64,000 bases of DNA from Chryseobacterium gleum (lineage in GTDB: Bacteria > Bacteroidota > Bacteroidia > Flavobacteriales_D > Crocinitomicaceae). The stretch covers positions 1 to 64,000 of the forward strand of contig CAMAXI010000009.1 in the NCBI GenBank assembly GCA_945862165.1, given 5' to 3'. Below the pieces are notes generated by a model. That model searched no databases. It saw only the letters and a program-made list of their open reading frames with translations, and had not been told where the DNA came from. The position numbers were made by a program, and so were the translations under genes. Shown here piece after piece: positions 19,262-27,513 of the stretch (position 1 is its first letter; every line of letters begins with the position of its first letter).

Positions 19262-20174
19262 TGTCTCTTTCTGCTATTCGTAATTTTGCACTTCTTGCTC
19301 TTGAATTCACTGCAATCTCTTCTTCTGATGGAGAAATCGGCTTTCTTGTAATGTCACTAAACGGTTTTAAGATATTTCCAAAAAAATCTTTTTCAATGTG
19401 TCCATCTAAATTTCCACGTTTTAAGTAATTTTTCACCAATCGATCTTCTAAAGAATGATAAGACATTACTACTAAACGTCCACCTGGCTTCAATACCTCA
19501 TCGGTTTGCATCAAGAATTTCTCCAACACATCCAACTCGTTATTCACTTCCATACGGATTGCTTGAAACACTTGCGCAAAAAATTTATGATCTTTAAATT
19601 TTGGGGCAATTGGTGCTAATGCCTCCATCAACTCCCCGGTAGTGTGTATTGGTTTTGCTTGACGTGCTCTACAAATAGTCCCAGCAATTTTTCCAGGAGA
19701 AGTTAACTCACCATACTTACGTAAAATCTTAATTAATTGATCTTCTTCATATTCATTCACCACTACAAATGCAGACAACGCCCCGTTTTGGTTCATACGC
19801 ATATCTAAAGGATCATTAGAACGAATCGAAAATCCACGCTTCCCTTCATCAAACTGGTGGGAAGAAACACCTAAATCCGCTAAAATCCCATCCACTTTTT
19901 CAATTCCAATGGCACGTAAGTGGTTTTTAAGAAATGAAAAATTAGAGGGTATCAACTGAAAATTTGGCGCATCCCAAGCGTTTGCTAATGCATCAGGATC
20001 TTGATCAAAGGCAATTAACTGTCCTTTTTCTGAAAGTTTTGAAAAAATCGCTTTCGAATGTCCGCCACCACCAAAGGTAACGTCTACATACAACCCGTCT
20101 GGATGGATATTTAACCCTTCTAAACAAGCCTCCAGCATTACTGGTATGTGGTATAATTCGTTATTCTGTGTCAT
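19254..20174 (-). CDS. rsmH: 16S rRNA (cytosine-1402-N4)-methyltransferase RsmH
   Basis: 306 aa. It methylates N4 of C1402 in the ribosomal P site with S-adenosylmethionine. Signatures are YHIPVMLEACLEGL at the start, the SAM loop DVTFGGGGHSKAI (about 35), DLGVSSHQFDEGKRGFS (about 105), DPLDMRMNQ and the C-terminal SYHSLEDRLVKNYLK. The start is ATG 20174, inside the 3' end of mraZ (14-base overlap); a GTG at 20183 would add three residues. The second gene of the dcw operon, as in most bacteria. Confidence 0.97.
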   Translation of the reverse strand: MTQNNELYHIPVMLEACLEGLNIHPDGLYVDVTFGGGGHSKAIFSKLSEKGQLIAFDQDPDALANAWDAPNFQLIPSNFSFLKNHLRAIGIEKVDGILADLGVSSHQFDEGKRGFSIRSNDPLDMRMNQNGALSAFVVVNEYEEDQLIKILRKYGELTSPGKIAGTICRARQAKPIHTTGELMEALAPIAPKFKDHKFFAQVFQAIRMEVNNELDVLEKFLMQTDEVLKPGGRLVVMSYHSLEDRLVKNYLKRGNLDGHIEKDFFGNILKPFSDITRKPISPSEEEIAVNSRARSAKLRIAERDNG

Positions 20175-20619
20175 CGATATCACCCATTACTTCCTCTGCC
20201 AAATCAGCAAAGTCTGCCATGTTTCCTTCGATAACATCGAAGTACTTGGTTTTATCCCAGATTTCAATTCTGTCGTTGTATGCAATAAGCATCACATCCT
20301 TATCTAAACCTACTCGCTCCATCAACATGGATGGAATTAAAATTCTACCAACACCATCCAAGGCAATTGCTTTCGCACCTTGATGAAATAAACGGTAGAA
20401 CATTCGATTTTTAGGCTTAAATAAGTTCATTTTAGAAAGTTTATCACTTAATCGGTCCCACTCATTCATTGGGTAAAGTGTTAAACAATCCTCAAATCCT
20501 TTATTCAACATGAATTTCTCTTGGGCAGCAGGAGACAATTGCTTACGCAATGACGCAGGAAATAAGAAACGCCCTTTCGCGTCTAATCTTACTTCATATT
20601 CTCCTACTAAACCAGCCAT
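20161..20619 (-). CDS. mraZ: Transcriptional regulator MraZ
   Basis: 152 aa with two tandem SpoVT/AbrB-like DNA-binding halves: GEYEVRLDAKGRFLFPASLR (residues 5-24) and GAKAIALDGVGRILIPSML (about 86-104). MraZ forms a ring-shaped oligomer and in other bacteria represses its own dcw operon by binding tandem GTGG-type boxes about 10 bases apart. Such boxes are present directly upstream (20657-20680). It is the first gene of the dcw operon. Confidence 0.96.
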   Translation of the reverse strand: MAGLVGEYEVRLDAKGRFLFPASLRKQLSPAAQEKFMLNKGFEDCLTLYPMNEWDRLSDKLSKMNLFKPKNRMFYRLFHQGAKAIALDGVGRILIPSMLMERVGLDKDVMLIAYNDRIEIWDKTKYFDVIEGNMADFADLAEEVMGDIDDTE

Positions 20620-20656
20620 AACAAATTAATAATGGGTAAAATTAGTGAAGATTTCT

Positions 20657-20680
20657 CCACTTTTTACCACCAATTTACAC
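20657..20680 (-). promoter_or_regulatory. Tandem MraZ boxes upstream of mraZ
   Basis: Read on the minus strand, GTGT, GTGG and GTGG start at 20680, 20670 and 20660, exactly 10 bases apart; the full strings are TTGGTGG-TAA-AAAGTGG. This fits the AAAGTGG-N3 tandem box described for MraZ in other bacteria. The array lies between the candidate promoter and the mraZ start, where a bound repressor would block initiation. Confidence 0.65.
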
Positions 20681-20694
20681 TATGTTAATAACTT

Positions 20695-20725
20695 GTAACG
20701 TATAAAGCGATAAAAATGTTTCAAA
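20695..20725 (-). promoter_or_regulatory. Candidate mraZ/dcw promoter
   Basis: On the minus strand TTTG (20725-20722) is followed after 19 bases by TACGTTAC (20702-20695), an imperfect match to TAnnTTTG with correct Bacteroidota spacing. The MraZ boxes begin 15 bases downstream. Confidence 0.45.
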
Positions 20726-20770
20726 TATTTTTAAAATAACTGAAAATCAATATTTTATATATTAATAATT

Positions 20771-20806
20771 GAGTGGTAAAAAGTGGTAGTTAATGTAAAA
20801 ATGTGG
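20771..20806 (+). promoter_or_regulatory. Second MraZ-box array, opposite orientation
   Basis: On the plus strand GTGG occurs at 20773, 20783 and 20803, so boxes 1, 2 and 4 of a 10-base register are filled: GAGTGG-TAA-AAAGTGG ... AATGTGG. It mirrors the array at 20657-20680 and faces engB. It may extend MraZ binding by DNA looping or serve as a separate operator. Confidence 0.5.
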
Positions 20807-20945
20807 AAAAGTTAATTTAATTAATCAATGAATTAACGTGGCAATTCAACAATGAGATTTCATTGAGAAACCCTTCGACAAGCTCAGGATAAAATTTGAG
20901 GATTTGAAGATGTGGGAAATTGAAGATTATTGATTTGAAAATGAC

Positions 20946-20953
20946 TAAATTTG
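20946..20953 (+). promoter_or_regulatory. -7 element (TAAATTTG) of engB
   Basis: TAAATTTG is a perfect TAnnTTTG match about 18 bases before the ATG at 20971. It shows that the upstream in-frame ATG at 20920 cannot be the real start. Confidence 0.6.
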
Positions 20954-20970
20954 CACAAAAACATCCCATT

Positions 20971-21567
20971 ATGATTATCAAAACAGCAACATTCACAGTA
21001 AGTAACTCCGACCATAAACTTTGTCCAGACGACACTAAACCAGAATTCGCATTTATCGGAAGGTCAAACGTTGGTAAGTCGTCTTTAATCAACATGTTGA
21101 CTAACCAAAAAAGCTTAGCGAAAACTTCAGGAACACCTGGAAAAACACAGTTGATTAATCATTTTGAAATTAACAACGAATGGTATTTGGTCGATTTACC
21201 TGGGTATGGTTTTGCGAAAGCTTCTAAAAAAGCACGTCATGGGTGGGAAGAATTTATTGCAGCGTATTTAACGCAACGCAAAACATTATTAAACACGTTT
21301 GTATTGTTAGATGCAAGATTACCACCACAAAATATCGACTTAGAATTTATGGGTTGGTGTGGTGAAAAAGAAATTCCTTTCTCCATGGTTTTCACGAAGT
21401 TAGACAAATTATCTTCTTCCGAAAAACAAAAAAATATTTTGAGTTATAAAAAGGAAATGTTGAAACAGTGGGAAGAATTACCACCAGTATTTGCAACCTC
21501 TAGTGAATCTAAATTCGGTAAAGAACCTTTGTTGAATTATATCGATGAGATTTTGAAGACGTGTTAA
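20971..21567 (+). CDS. engB: Ribosome biogenesis GTPase EngB (YihA/YsxC)
   Basis: 198 aa, typical length. It is a TRAFAC-class GTPase needed for large ribosomal subunit assembly. G motifs are GRSNVGKSSLIN (G1, about residues 33-44), TSGTPGKT (G2), DLPGYGFAKAS (G3) and FTKLDKLSS (G4). The start MIIKTATFTVSN matches the family N-terminus. A frame open from 20920 would add 17 unrelated residues and begin upstream of the -7 element. It is a single gene, convergent with the dehydrogenase at 21647. Confidence 0.96.
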   Translation: MIIKTATFTVSNSDHKLCPDDTKPEFAFIGRSNVGKSSLINMLTNQKSLAKTSGTPGKTQLINHFEINNEWYLVDLPGYGFAKASKKARHGWEEFIAAYLTQRKTLLNTFVLLDARLPPQNIDLEFMGWCGEKEIPFSMVFTKLDKLSSSEKQKNILSYKKEMLKQWEELPPVFATSSESKFGKEPLLNYIDEILKTC

Positions 21568-21646
21568 TTTCTTTTTAGACTAAAAGACGATAGACATAAG
21601 ACTTGTATTTCAAGAAAATTTTCACATTTTCTGTATTGAAAAATTG

Positions 21647-22657
21647 CTACATTAACCTCCCTTCAACCGCATGTTTTACTGTGTCTTCGAGACTCCTAAA
21701 TTCAAAACCTAACACTTTTTTCAATTTAGAACTATCGTATGTGACTTTTGCTTGCGCACTACTTGCAGATTCTTTCGTAACCGTTTGATGTCCTGTAATT
21801 AAACTTAACACCCACGAAACTCTCCAAGCTAAACCACTCAAAAAAGACTTAGCAACTAAGAACGGTGCTTTTTTATTCATTTGATTAGCTGTAACGTCAA
21901 AAAGTTGTTTAAACGTAACATTTGTTCCTGTACACAAATAACGTTGTTTAAACGCTTCAGGCAACCCCATAAGTTTTGTCATAGCAAACACGACATCACG
22001 AACGTCCACAAATGCATTTGCACCGAGAGTATAGAATTTTAAGCCATTGGAAAGCGTACGAAAAATGGACAGAGAACTTTCATTCCAATCACCTGGACCG
22101 ATAATCACACTTGGATTGATTATAACCGCATTTAAGCCTTCTTCTATCCCTCTCCACACTTCATTCTCCGAAAGGTATTTTGAAATCGCATAACCAGAAT
22201 GATTATCGTCAGCTATCCATTTATTAGGCTCTACGACCGAACGATATCCTGTTGGATCCAACGGAGTTTTACCAACAGCTGCAGTCGATGAAACATGTAC
22301 AAATCTTTTCATCCCTAAACCCATCGCTACATTTACTACATTTGCAGTTCCATATTTGTTGATACGCAACATCTTTTGATAGTCCTTTTTTTGAAAAGAA
22401 ACCATTGCTGCACAATGATATACTTCTTCACAACCTGTCATCACTTCTTCTAAAGTCACAACATCCAAAACATCGCATTCTACCCATTCAATAGTTTCAA
22501 AAACAGACAACGGAGTATTGTAAAAAGAAAATAAAGCTTGAACTTTCTGAATACGCTTCTTATCGCGATAAGTAGCACGAACTTTATTTCCTGCTAATGC
22601 AAGTGAATGAATTAAATGACTTCCTAAAAGTCCCGTGCCACCGGTTACAAGTATCAT
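21647..22657 (-). CDS. NAD-dependent epimerase/dehydratase (extended SDR)
   Basis: 336 aa. The N-terminal Rossmann motif is ILVTGGTGLLGSHL (residues 2-15). The active-site pair YxxxK is in SGYAISKYLSE (about 155), with the partner Ser in HVSSTAAVG (about 125). Overall it resembles dihydroflavonol-4-reductase-like or nucleoside-diphosphate-sugar epimerases; the substrate cannot be read from the sequence. It is the last gene of a tight minus-strand group with the alkyltransferase-like protein (16-base gap) and the WecA-like transferase. Confidence 0.82.
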   Translation of the reverse strand: MILVTGGTGLLGSHLIHSLALAGNKVRATYRDKKRIQKVQALFSFYNTPLSVFETIEWVECDVLDVVTLEEVMTGCEEVYHCAAMVSFQKKDYQKMLRINKYGTANVVNVAMGLGMKRFVHVSSTAAVGKTPLDPTGYRSVVEPNKWIADDNHSGYAISKYLSENEVWRGIEEGLNAVIINPSVIIGPGDWNESSLSIFRTLSNGLKFYTLGANAFVDVRDVVFAMTKLMGLPEAFKQRYLCTGTNVTFKQLFDVTANQMNKKAPFLVAKSFLSGLAWRVSWVLSLITGHQTVTKESASSAQAKVTYDSSKLKKVLGFEFRSLEDTVKHAVEGRLM

Positions 22658-22673
22658 ACAACGAATTTAATGA

Positions 22674-23009
22674 TTACAATTCTAATTCGATGGAGGGATC
22701 CCAAAACAATTGCTTAAAATTCACAACACAATCCGCTTTCACAACAACTCCTTCTACCCGAAGCAAGCGCTCCATTTCTTCCGGATTTGAAAAATGCATT
22801 TTACCAGTTAAGCAACCTATCCGATTTACAACACGATGGGCAGGTATACCAGGTATAGCATGGGAAGCGTTCATAGCATAAACAACAACGCGACTGGATT
22901 TTTTAGCGCCTAAATACGCGGCAATAGCTCCATACGATGTAACTCTACCTTTTGGAATTAATTTTACCACTTGAAAAACAGACGCAAAGAAATCAGTAGT
23001 CGATACCAT
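22674..23009 (-). CDS. Alkyltransferase-like protein (MGMT fold, no catalytic Cys)
   Basis: 111 aa, matching only the DNA-binding domain of O6-alkylguanine-DNA alkyltransferase. The N-terminus FFASVFQVVKLIPKGRVTSYGAIA is the winged-helix part. The active-site motif of repair enzymes, PCHRV, is PAHRVVNRIG here, so the alkyl-accepting cysteine is replaced by alanine. In the ATL family such proteins bind O6-alkylguanine and flag it for nucleotide excision repair; that is family knowledge. It sits 1 base after the WecA-like gene. Confidence 0.88.
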   Translation of the reverse strand: MVSTTDFFASVFQVVKLIPKGRVTSYGAIAAYLGAKKSSRVVVYAMNASHAIPGIPAHRVVNRIGCLTGKMHFSNPEEMERLLRVEGVVVKADCVVNFKQLFWDPSIELEL

Positions 23010-23010
23010 G

Positions 23011-23988
23011 TTAAAATGCTTTCTTTTTATTTACAAAAAAGACAACTAGAAATAATACAAAAATCGAAAGTAAAAATCCGGTAAAATCCGAAATAATTTT
23101 TTCCTTTGATAAAAATATGAAAAGAAAAAAAGAAAGATTAATTACCATTCCAAATACTACCGTTTTTTGATGACTAAATCCAGCTTGAACAACTCGTTGG
23201 TAGGCATGTTTACGATGCGCTTGTCCTATATTCTCTTTATTGATAAAACGTCGAATCAAAGTATATGTAGCATCAAACCAAAATAGGGAGGTAAGAATTA
23301 AACCCTCAAACAAACTCACTAAATGCGTATTATGAAAATAAAAAAGTAAAATAATAATGGTATATCCAAGTAATGTACTTCCGACATCTCCCATGAAAAT
23401 TTTTGCTTTATCCCAGTTCCATGGTAAAAAACCCACTAAAGCCATTAGTAAAAACAACAAGAAACTTTCTCCTGTAAAAAAATACAATATCGCAATTACA
23501 AATATCGATTCAGAACTTGCGTAACCATCGATCCCATCGATGAAATTGAATAGATTTATAAACCAAATAATTATCAAGAAAGCAACAACATTTAAAATAT
23601 AAGGGTTTGAAAAGACAATAAATCCTAAATCGATTGAATTTAATCCACCCATAAAATATAAACCTAAACCAGAAACAAAAGCCTGCACCAACAATCTTGG
23701 TTTATTTTTTAAGGTATAAATATCATCCAACAAACTAATTATAGACAATAAGAGCCCTGAAAACAATGCTAAAAAAAGCGATTTATCAATTTGATTGTAG
23801 TAATACAAAATACTAATACTCAAAAACCAAGTCAAAGCAATAGCGATTCCACCTCCTCGCGGTGTAGGTATCGTATGTGAACTTCTTTCGTTTGGCAAAT
23901 CAAACATCAATTTCTTAATTGCTATCTTACGTACAATATAAGTTAAGAAAAAAGAAAAAATACCAGCAAGTACTAAATAAAATACCAT
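23011..23988 (-). CDS. WecA/MraY-family sugar-1-phosphate transferase
   Basis: 325 aa with about ten membrane helices. The family attaches a sugar-1-phosphate (usually GlcNAc or another N-acetylhexosamine) to undecaprenyl phosphate to start O-antigen or other glycan synthesis. Motifs are LPNERSSHTIPTPRGGG (residues 34-50), LLDDIYTLKNKPRLL (about 87), NFIDGIDGYA (about 147), FMGDVGSTLLGY (about 197) and the C-terminal HRKHAYQRVVQAG. It is closer to WecA/WbpL than to MraY, which has its own gene at 14018. It is divergent from the polysaccharide genes starting at 24112. Confidence 0.88.
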   Translation of the reverse strand: MVFYLVLAGIFSFFLTYIVRKIAIKKLMFDLPNERSSHTIPTPRGGGIAIALTWFLSISILYYYNQIDKSLFLALFSGLLLSIISLLDDIYTLKNKPRLLVQAFVSGLGLYFMGGLNSIDLGFIVFSNPYILNVVAFLIIIWFINLFNFIDGIDGYASSESIFVIAILYFFTGESFLLFLLMALVGFLPWNWDKAKIFMGDVGSTLLGYTIIILLFYFHNTHLVSLFEGLILTSLFWFDATYTLIRRFINKENIGQAHRKHAYQRVVQAGFSHQKTVVFGMVINLSFFLFIFLSKEKIISDFTGFLLSIFVLFLVVFFVNKKKAF

Positions 23989-24067
23989 TGTTTGTAATCG
24001 TGTAACTTAGATTTTGAATCTACATAAGTAATGTCAAAGTAAAATTAATAGAAATAAATAGAATTAG

Positions 24068-24075
24068 TAACTTTG
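24068..24075 (+). promoter_or_regulatory. Candidate -7 element (TAACTTTG) of the polysaccharide genes
   Basis: TAACTTTG fits TAnnTTTG and lies 36 bases before the ATG at 24112. No clear -33 element was seen at the usual spacing. Confidence 0.5.
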
Positions 24076-24111
24076 CATTTTATTATACACTTTTATTGAG
24101 AAATAAAAACG

Positions 24112-25365
24112 ATGAAATTTAGTGCACCATTTCAAAACAGAACACAGGTATATTTGAATTTATTAGCACTTTCGCTTCTCTTTCTTCCATTTCGAAATAA
24201 TATTTCTTCTGTTTTTGGAATAATTCTATTCTTATTCTTTTTTATAGATAAACAAAATACGTTAAAAGAAAAATTTAGAAGACTAATAGAAAATAAAGTA
24301 GCAGTTCTAACACTTTCCATTTATCTAATTCACCTCATAGGATTACTATACACGGAGAATTTTAAATACGCATCCTTAGATTTAGAAATCAAGCTACCTC
24401 TTTTCATTATTCCTTTTGTAATTTTTGCGGAAAAAAAATTATCGTTTGAAAATCTAAATTATGTATTTAAATTTTATACGATTGGTAATCTATTAGCACT
24501 TCTCTTTTGTGTCGTATTTGCTATTATCCGTCTCTATTTAACGAAAAGTCCAACGGTGCTTTTTTATAATGAATTATCCAGATTCATGCATCCTAGTTAT
24601 TTTTCATTGTACATAGGATTTAACTGCGTATTAATTTTCAATAAGATAGCAAATTTAAATAAAGAGGAACAAAAATATAAATCGCAATTATTACAAAATC
24701 TAGCAATCGCTACCTTTTTTATTGTTGGAATCTTAATCTTATCCTCTAAAGCGGGAATCTTATTAAGCGGGATAACTTTAGTTTTCTTTGCTATCAAAGA
24801 ATTATTCTACAAAAAAGTAATTTTAACCATTTTCCTCTCCTGTGTAATTCTAATTTTATTTGAAATTATATCCATTTTCAAAAACGATATTGTAGCATTA
24901 TCGAGGTTTGAAGATGCTCAAAAGGAATTATCCTCCAAAACAAATACAGCTTCTGGAACAAATGGATCGTCAGGTTCTAGGCTAATGATTTGGAAGTCTG
25001 GAAAAACGGTTCTAGTAAAGAATTTAGCCTTTGGTGTTGGGACCGGAGATATTAAAGATGAATTAATTAAAGAATATAAAAAAGTAAATTTTCTACATGG
25101 TGTAGAAAATGAAAATAATTGCCACAATCAATACTTACAATTTTTTATTATTTTTGGGATTGGTGGTGGTTTACTATTTTTAGTATCGCTTGTATATCCA
25201 ACGTATATTTCCTTTAAGCATAGTAATACTATCTACCTATACTTTATATTTTTAATTGCTACGAACATGCTCGTAGAATCCATGTTAGAATCTAAAGCTG
25301 GTGTAGAATTTTTCGCTTTATTTAATGCGATATTATTGAATTACATACCTAGAACTCAAAAATAA
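24112..25365 (+). CDS. O-antigen ligase family membrane protein
   Basis: 417 aa with 10-12 predicted membrane helices. Residues about 280-345 form the large periplasmic loop of the Wzy_C/WaaL family, with SRLMIWKSG, GVGTGDIKDELIKEY and HNQYLQFFIIFGIGG (about 340). Ligases join lipid-linked glycans to lipid A core or proteins, and polymerases of the same family lengthen them; the sequence does not separate these. It is the first of four closely spaced plus-strand genes, very AT-rich compared with the dcw genes. The next gene starts 1 base after its stop. Confidence 0.8.
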   Translation: MKFSAPFQNRTQVYLNLLALSLLFLPFRNNISSVFGIILFLFFFIDKQNTLKEKFRRLIENKVAVLTLSIYLIHLIGLLYTENFKYASLDLEIKLPLFIIPFVIFAEKKLSFENLNYVFKFYTIGNLLALLFCVVFAIIRLYLTKSPTVLFYNELSRFMHPSYFSLYIGFNCVLIFNKIANLNKEEQKYKSQLLQNLAIATFFIVGILILSSKAGILLSGITLVFFAIKELFYKKVILTIFLSCVILILFEIISIFKNDIVALSRFEDAQKELSSKTNTASGTNGSSGSRLMIWKSGKTVLVKNLAFGVGTGDIKDELIKEYKKVNFLHGVENENNCHNQYLQFFIIFGIGGGLLFLVSLVYPTYISFKHSNTIYLYFIFLIATNMLVESMLESKAGVEFFALFNAILLNYIPRTQK

Positions 25366-25366
25366 T

Positions 25367-26203
25367 ATGTATTCATTAACTGAAAATACGCTCATCACAT
25401 TAGTTTTATATCATTGTAATTTAGAAAATTCTGACGCGTATAAAACACTAATTGAGGCGAATAAAGAAAAAAAACTACATGTTTTAATTTATAATAATTC
25501 ACCCGAGGTTAAAATTGAACAACCAATTAATACAAATCACCAAATTGAAATCATTCAAGATAATTCTAATGCTGGTGTCAGTAAAGCCTATAATTGCGGA
25601 GCAAATAAAGCAAAAGAATTAAATCTTCCATGGATACTAATCGCTGATCAAGACACTATATTTCCACCGGACTTTTTTGAAGAAACACAACTAAATATTA
25701 AACAACATCCAACTGAAAAACTTTTTGCCCCAATTCTAACTTCAAAAAATCAATATCTTTCACCTTGTCGTTTCAAATTTAACAGAGGGAAAATAGCAAA
25801 CGATGTATCTATTGGTTTAAATGATTTTAAAAACAAATCCTTATTAAACAGTGGATTATTAATCGATGTGAGTACCTATTTAGAAATTGGAGGGTACAAC
25901 GAAAAAATAAAACTTGATTTTTCTGATTTCTATTTTATTTTAAAATTTCAAAAAAAACATACACATTTTGTATTAACAAATGTAATATGTGAGCATGATT
26001 TATCGGCTTCTGAAACAAATCTAGAAAAGCAACTCATTCGATTTGAATACTATTGTAGAGGAGCATTAGAATATGGAAAATCTACAAATCAATCATTTCA
26101 AATTTTTATTCTAATTTTATTTAGAACTTTATTGCTTTCATTTAGGCAACAAACTAGTAAATATATTGTAGTACTACAAAACCAGCTATTCAGCAAAAAT
26201 TAA
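25367..26203 (+). CDS. Family 2-like glycosyltransferase
   Basis: 278 aa. The N-terminal half has a GT-A nucleotide-sugar fold: TLVLYHCNLEN near the start, DNSNAGVSKAYNCGAN (about 66) and the metal-binding DQD in ILIADQDTIF (about 92). It most resembles rhamnosyltransferase-type GT2 enzymes. The C-terminal part is less conserved and ends in a short hydrophobic segment. The sugar and acceptor are unknown. It lies between the ligase and a polymerase-like gene, so it probably builds the same surface glycan. Confidence 0.8.
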   Translation: MYSLTENTLITLVLYHCNLENSDAYKTLIEANKEKKLHVLIYNNSPEVKIEQPINTNHQIEIIQDNSNAGVSKAYNCGANKAKELNLPWILIADQDTIFPPDFFEETQLNIKQHPTEKLFAPILTSKNQYLSPCRFKFNRGKIANDVSIGLNDFKNKSLLNSGLLIDVSTYLEIGGYNEKIKLDFSDFYFILKFQKKHTHFVLTNVICEHDLSASETNLEKQLIRFEYYCRGALEYGKSTNQSFQIFILILFRTLLLSFRQQTSKYIVVLQNQLFSKN

Positions 26204-26220
26204 TCTGTACAAAAACTTTT

Positions 26221-27513
26221 ATGAATACTATATTAAATACGGAACGAACAAAAAGAATAGAATCCTATTTTTTTACTTTTTTATTGTATGAATTGTTTCT
26301 TGGTGGAAGTGGAAGAGTATTTAGTTTCGGATCAATTACATTACGCATGATTTTATTTTCCATAGCATTACTATGGTTTAGTATTCGAATTTTTCAGAAT
26401 CCAAATAAAAAATTCATCATTCGAATGGTACTATTTTTTGGGATTACGGTTTCCGCTGGGACTTTGGTAGGTATATTAAATAATGCTCCTAAAGGTTTAA
26501 TTTTTACAGATATCAAACAATTACTATTCTTTCTTTCTATTATTAGTTTTTCTTTTTTTCTAAACACTAAAGAGCAAGTAAACAAGTGTGTTAAAATCCT
26601 TAAAAACGCAACATTAATTCTTTCTTTAGCTTACCTAATTTGTTATTCTTTCATAAAATTGAACATACTTAAAATGGAACCTTTTTACAATACTTTGAGT
26701 GTAGAATGGCTTCATGATGAATTTATGTTTAGAGGCACGGGTGGTAATTTTTTTTATAAAGGGTTTTTCTACCTTGGAATCGGAATATTCTTTTATTTAT
26801 TCTCAAAACCAACTATTAAAAATGGTTTTATCGTCTTAATAATATATGTTGCTCTATTTCTAACACTATTACGCTGGTTGTTAGCAATAACACTTGTAAT
26901 ATTTACTTGTACTATATTTTTTAATTGGGCTATTCATAAATTCAAAATATCATTTTTAAAATCAAAACAAATGGTTTTTCATTTAGTGATACTTGGTGTA
27001 ATGATTTTAATACCAATAACTTTTAAAAATTTTTATACTACAACGCTGGGAAACAAGCAAGAGAGTGTAGATATTAGAAAGCAACAATTTGATCAAGTTA
27101 GCGCACAAATTTTTAACACAAAAAAATCTACAAAAATTCCGAAAATAAACAAGAATCAAGAAGTAGTTAATACAACAAAAAAATTCAATTTTATCCTCGG
27201 AAAAGGCTTTGGAATAGGTGTGCCTATCAGACCAGTTCATATGGAATTAACTTACCTAGAAATCTTTTTTAAACAAGGAATATTAGGTTTGAGTTTCTGG
27301 TTTTTTATTTTCTTTTATTGTATTTACAATTTTAAGAGAGCTTGGTATAATCATGTTGATTTAAACACAATATTACCTTGGATTACTGGTGTCCTAGTGA
27401 TTTATTTTCAATCTATTACAAATCCATTATTAGTAAATTCAATCGGTATGAGTTTTGTCATACTTGCTATGTTATTTTTACGGGACCAAACAAAAATAAC
27501 ACAAAAAAATTAA
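26221..27513 (+). CDS. Polytopic membrane protein, probable O-antigen polymerase (Wzy-like)
   Basis: 430 aa with ten or more hydrophobic helices and a hydrophilic periplasmic loop at about residues 270-335 (rich in Lys and Gln), followed by ILGKGFGIGVP. Wzy proteins share little sequence, so the call rests on topology, the G-x-G loop motif and the location between a glycosyltransferase and a Wzx-like flippase. The stop overlaps the next start (TAATG at 27511-27515), which indicates translational coupling. Confidence 0.62.
   Translation: MNTILNTERTKRIESYFFTFLLYELFLGGSGRVFSFGSITLRMILFSIALLWFSIRIFQNPNKKFIIRMVLFFGITVSAGTLVGILNNAPKGLIFTDIKQLLFFLSIISFSFFLNTKEQVNKCVKILKNATLILSLAYLICYSFIKLNILKMEPFYNTLSVEWLHDEFMFRGTGGNFFYKGFFYLGIGIFFYLFSKPTIKNGFIVLIIYVALFLTLLRWLLAITLVIFTCTIFFNWAIHKFKISFLKSKQMVFHLVILGVMILIPITFKNFYTTTLGNKQESVDIRKQQFDQVSAQIFNTKKSTKIPKINKNQEVVNTTKKFNFILGKGFGIGVPIRPVHMELTYLEIFFKQGILGLSFWFFIFFYCIYNFKRAWYNHVDLNTILPWITGVLVIYFQSITNPLLVNSIGMSFVILAMLFLRDQTKITQKN

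Larger units (their letters stand above)
20620..20970. other. Spacer between mraZ and engB
   Basis: This 351-base divergent spacer holds the mraZ promoter, both MraZ-box arrays, one dispersed repeat (CCCTTCGACAAGCTCAGG, about 20871-20888) and the engB -7 element. I see no gene; a minus-strand frame across it is explained by the repeat and by the antisense of engB. Confidence 0.7.

Noticed and set aside
20817-21095. 92-codon minus-strand frame upstream of engB
   Set aside because: Mostly antisense of engB; its PELVEG-like segment is the translation of a dispersed intergenic repeat.
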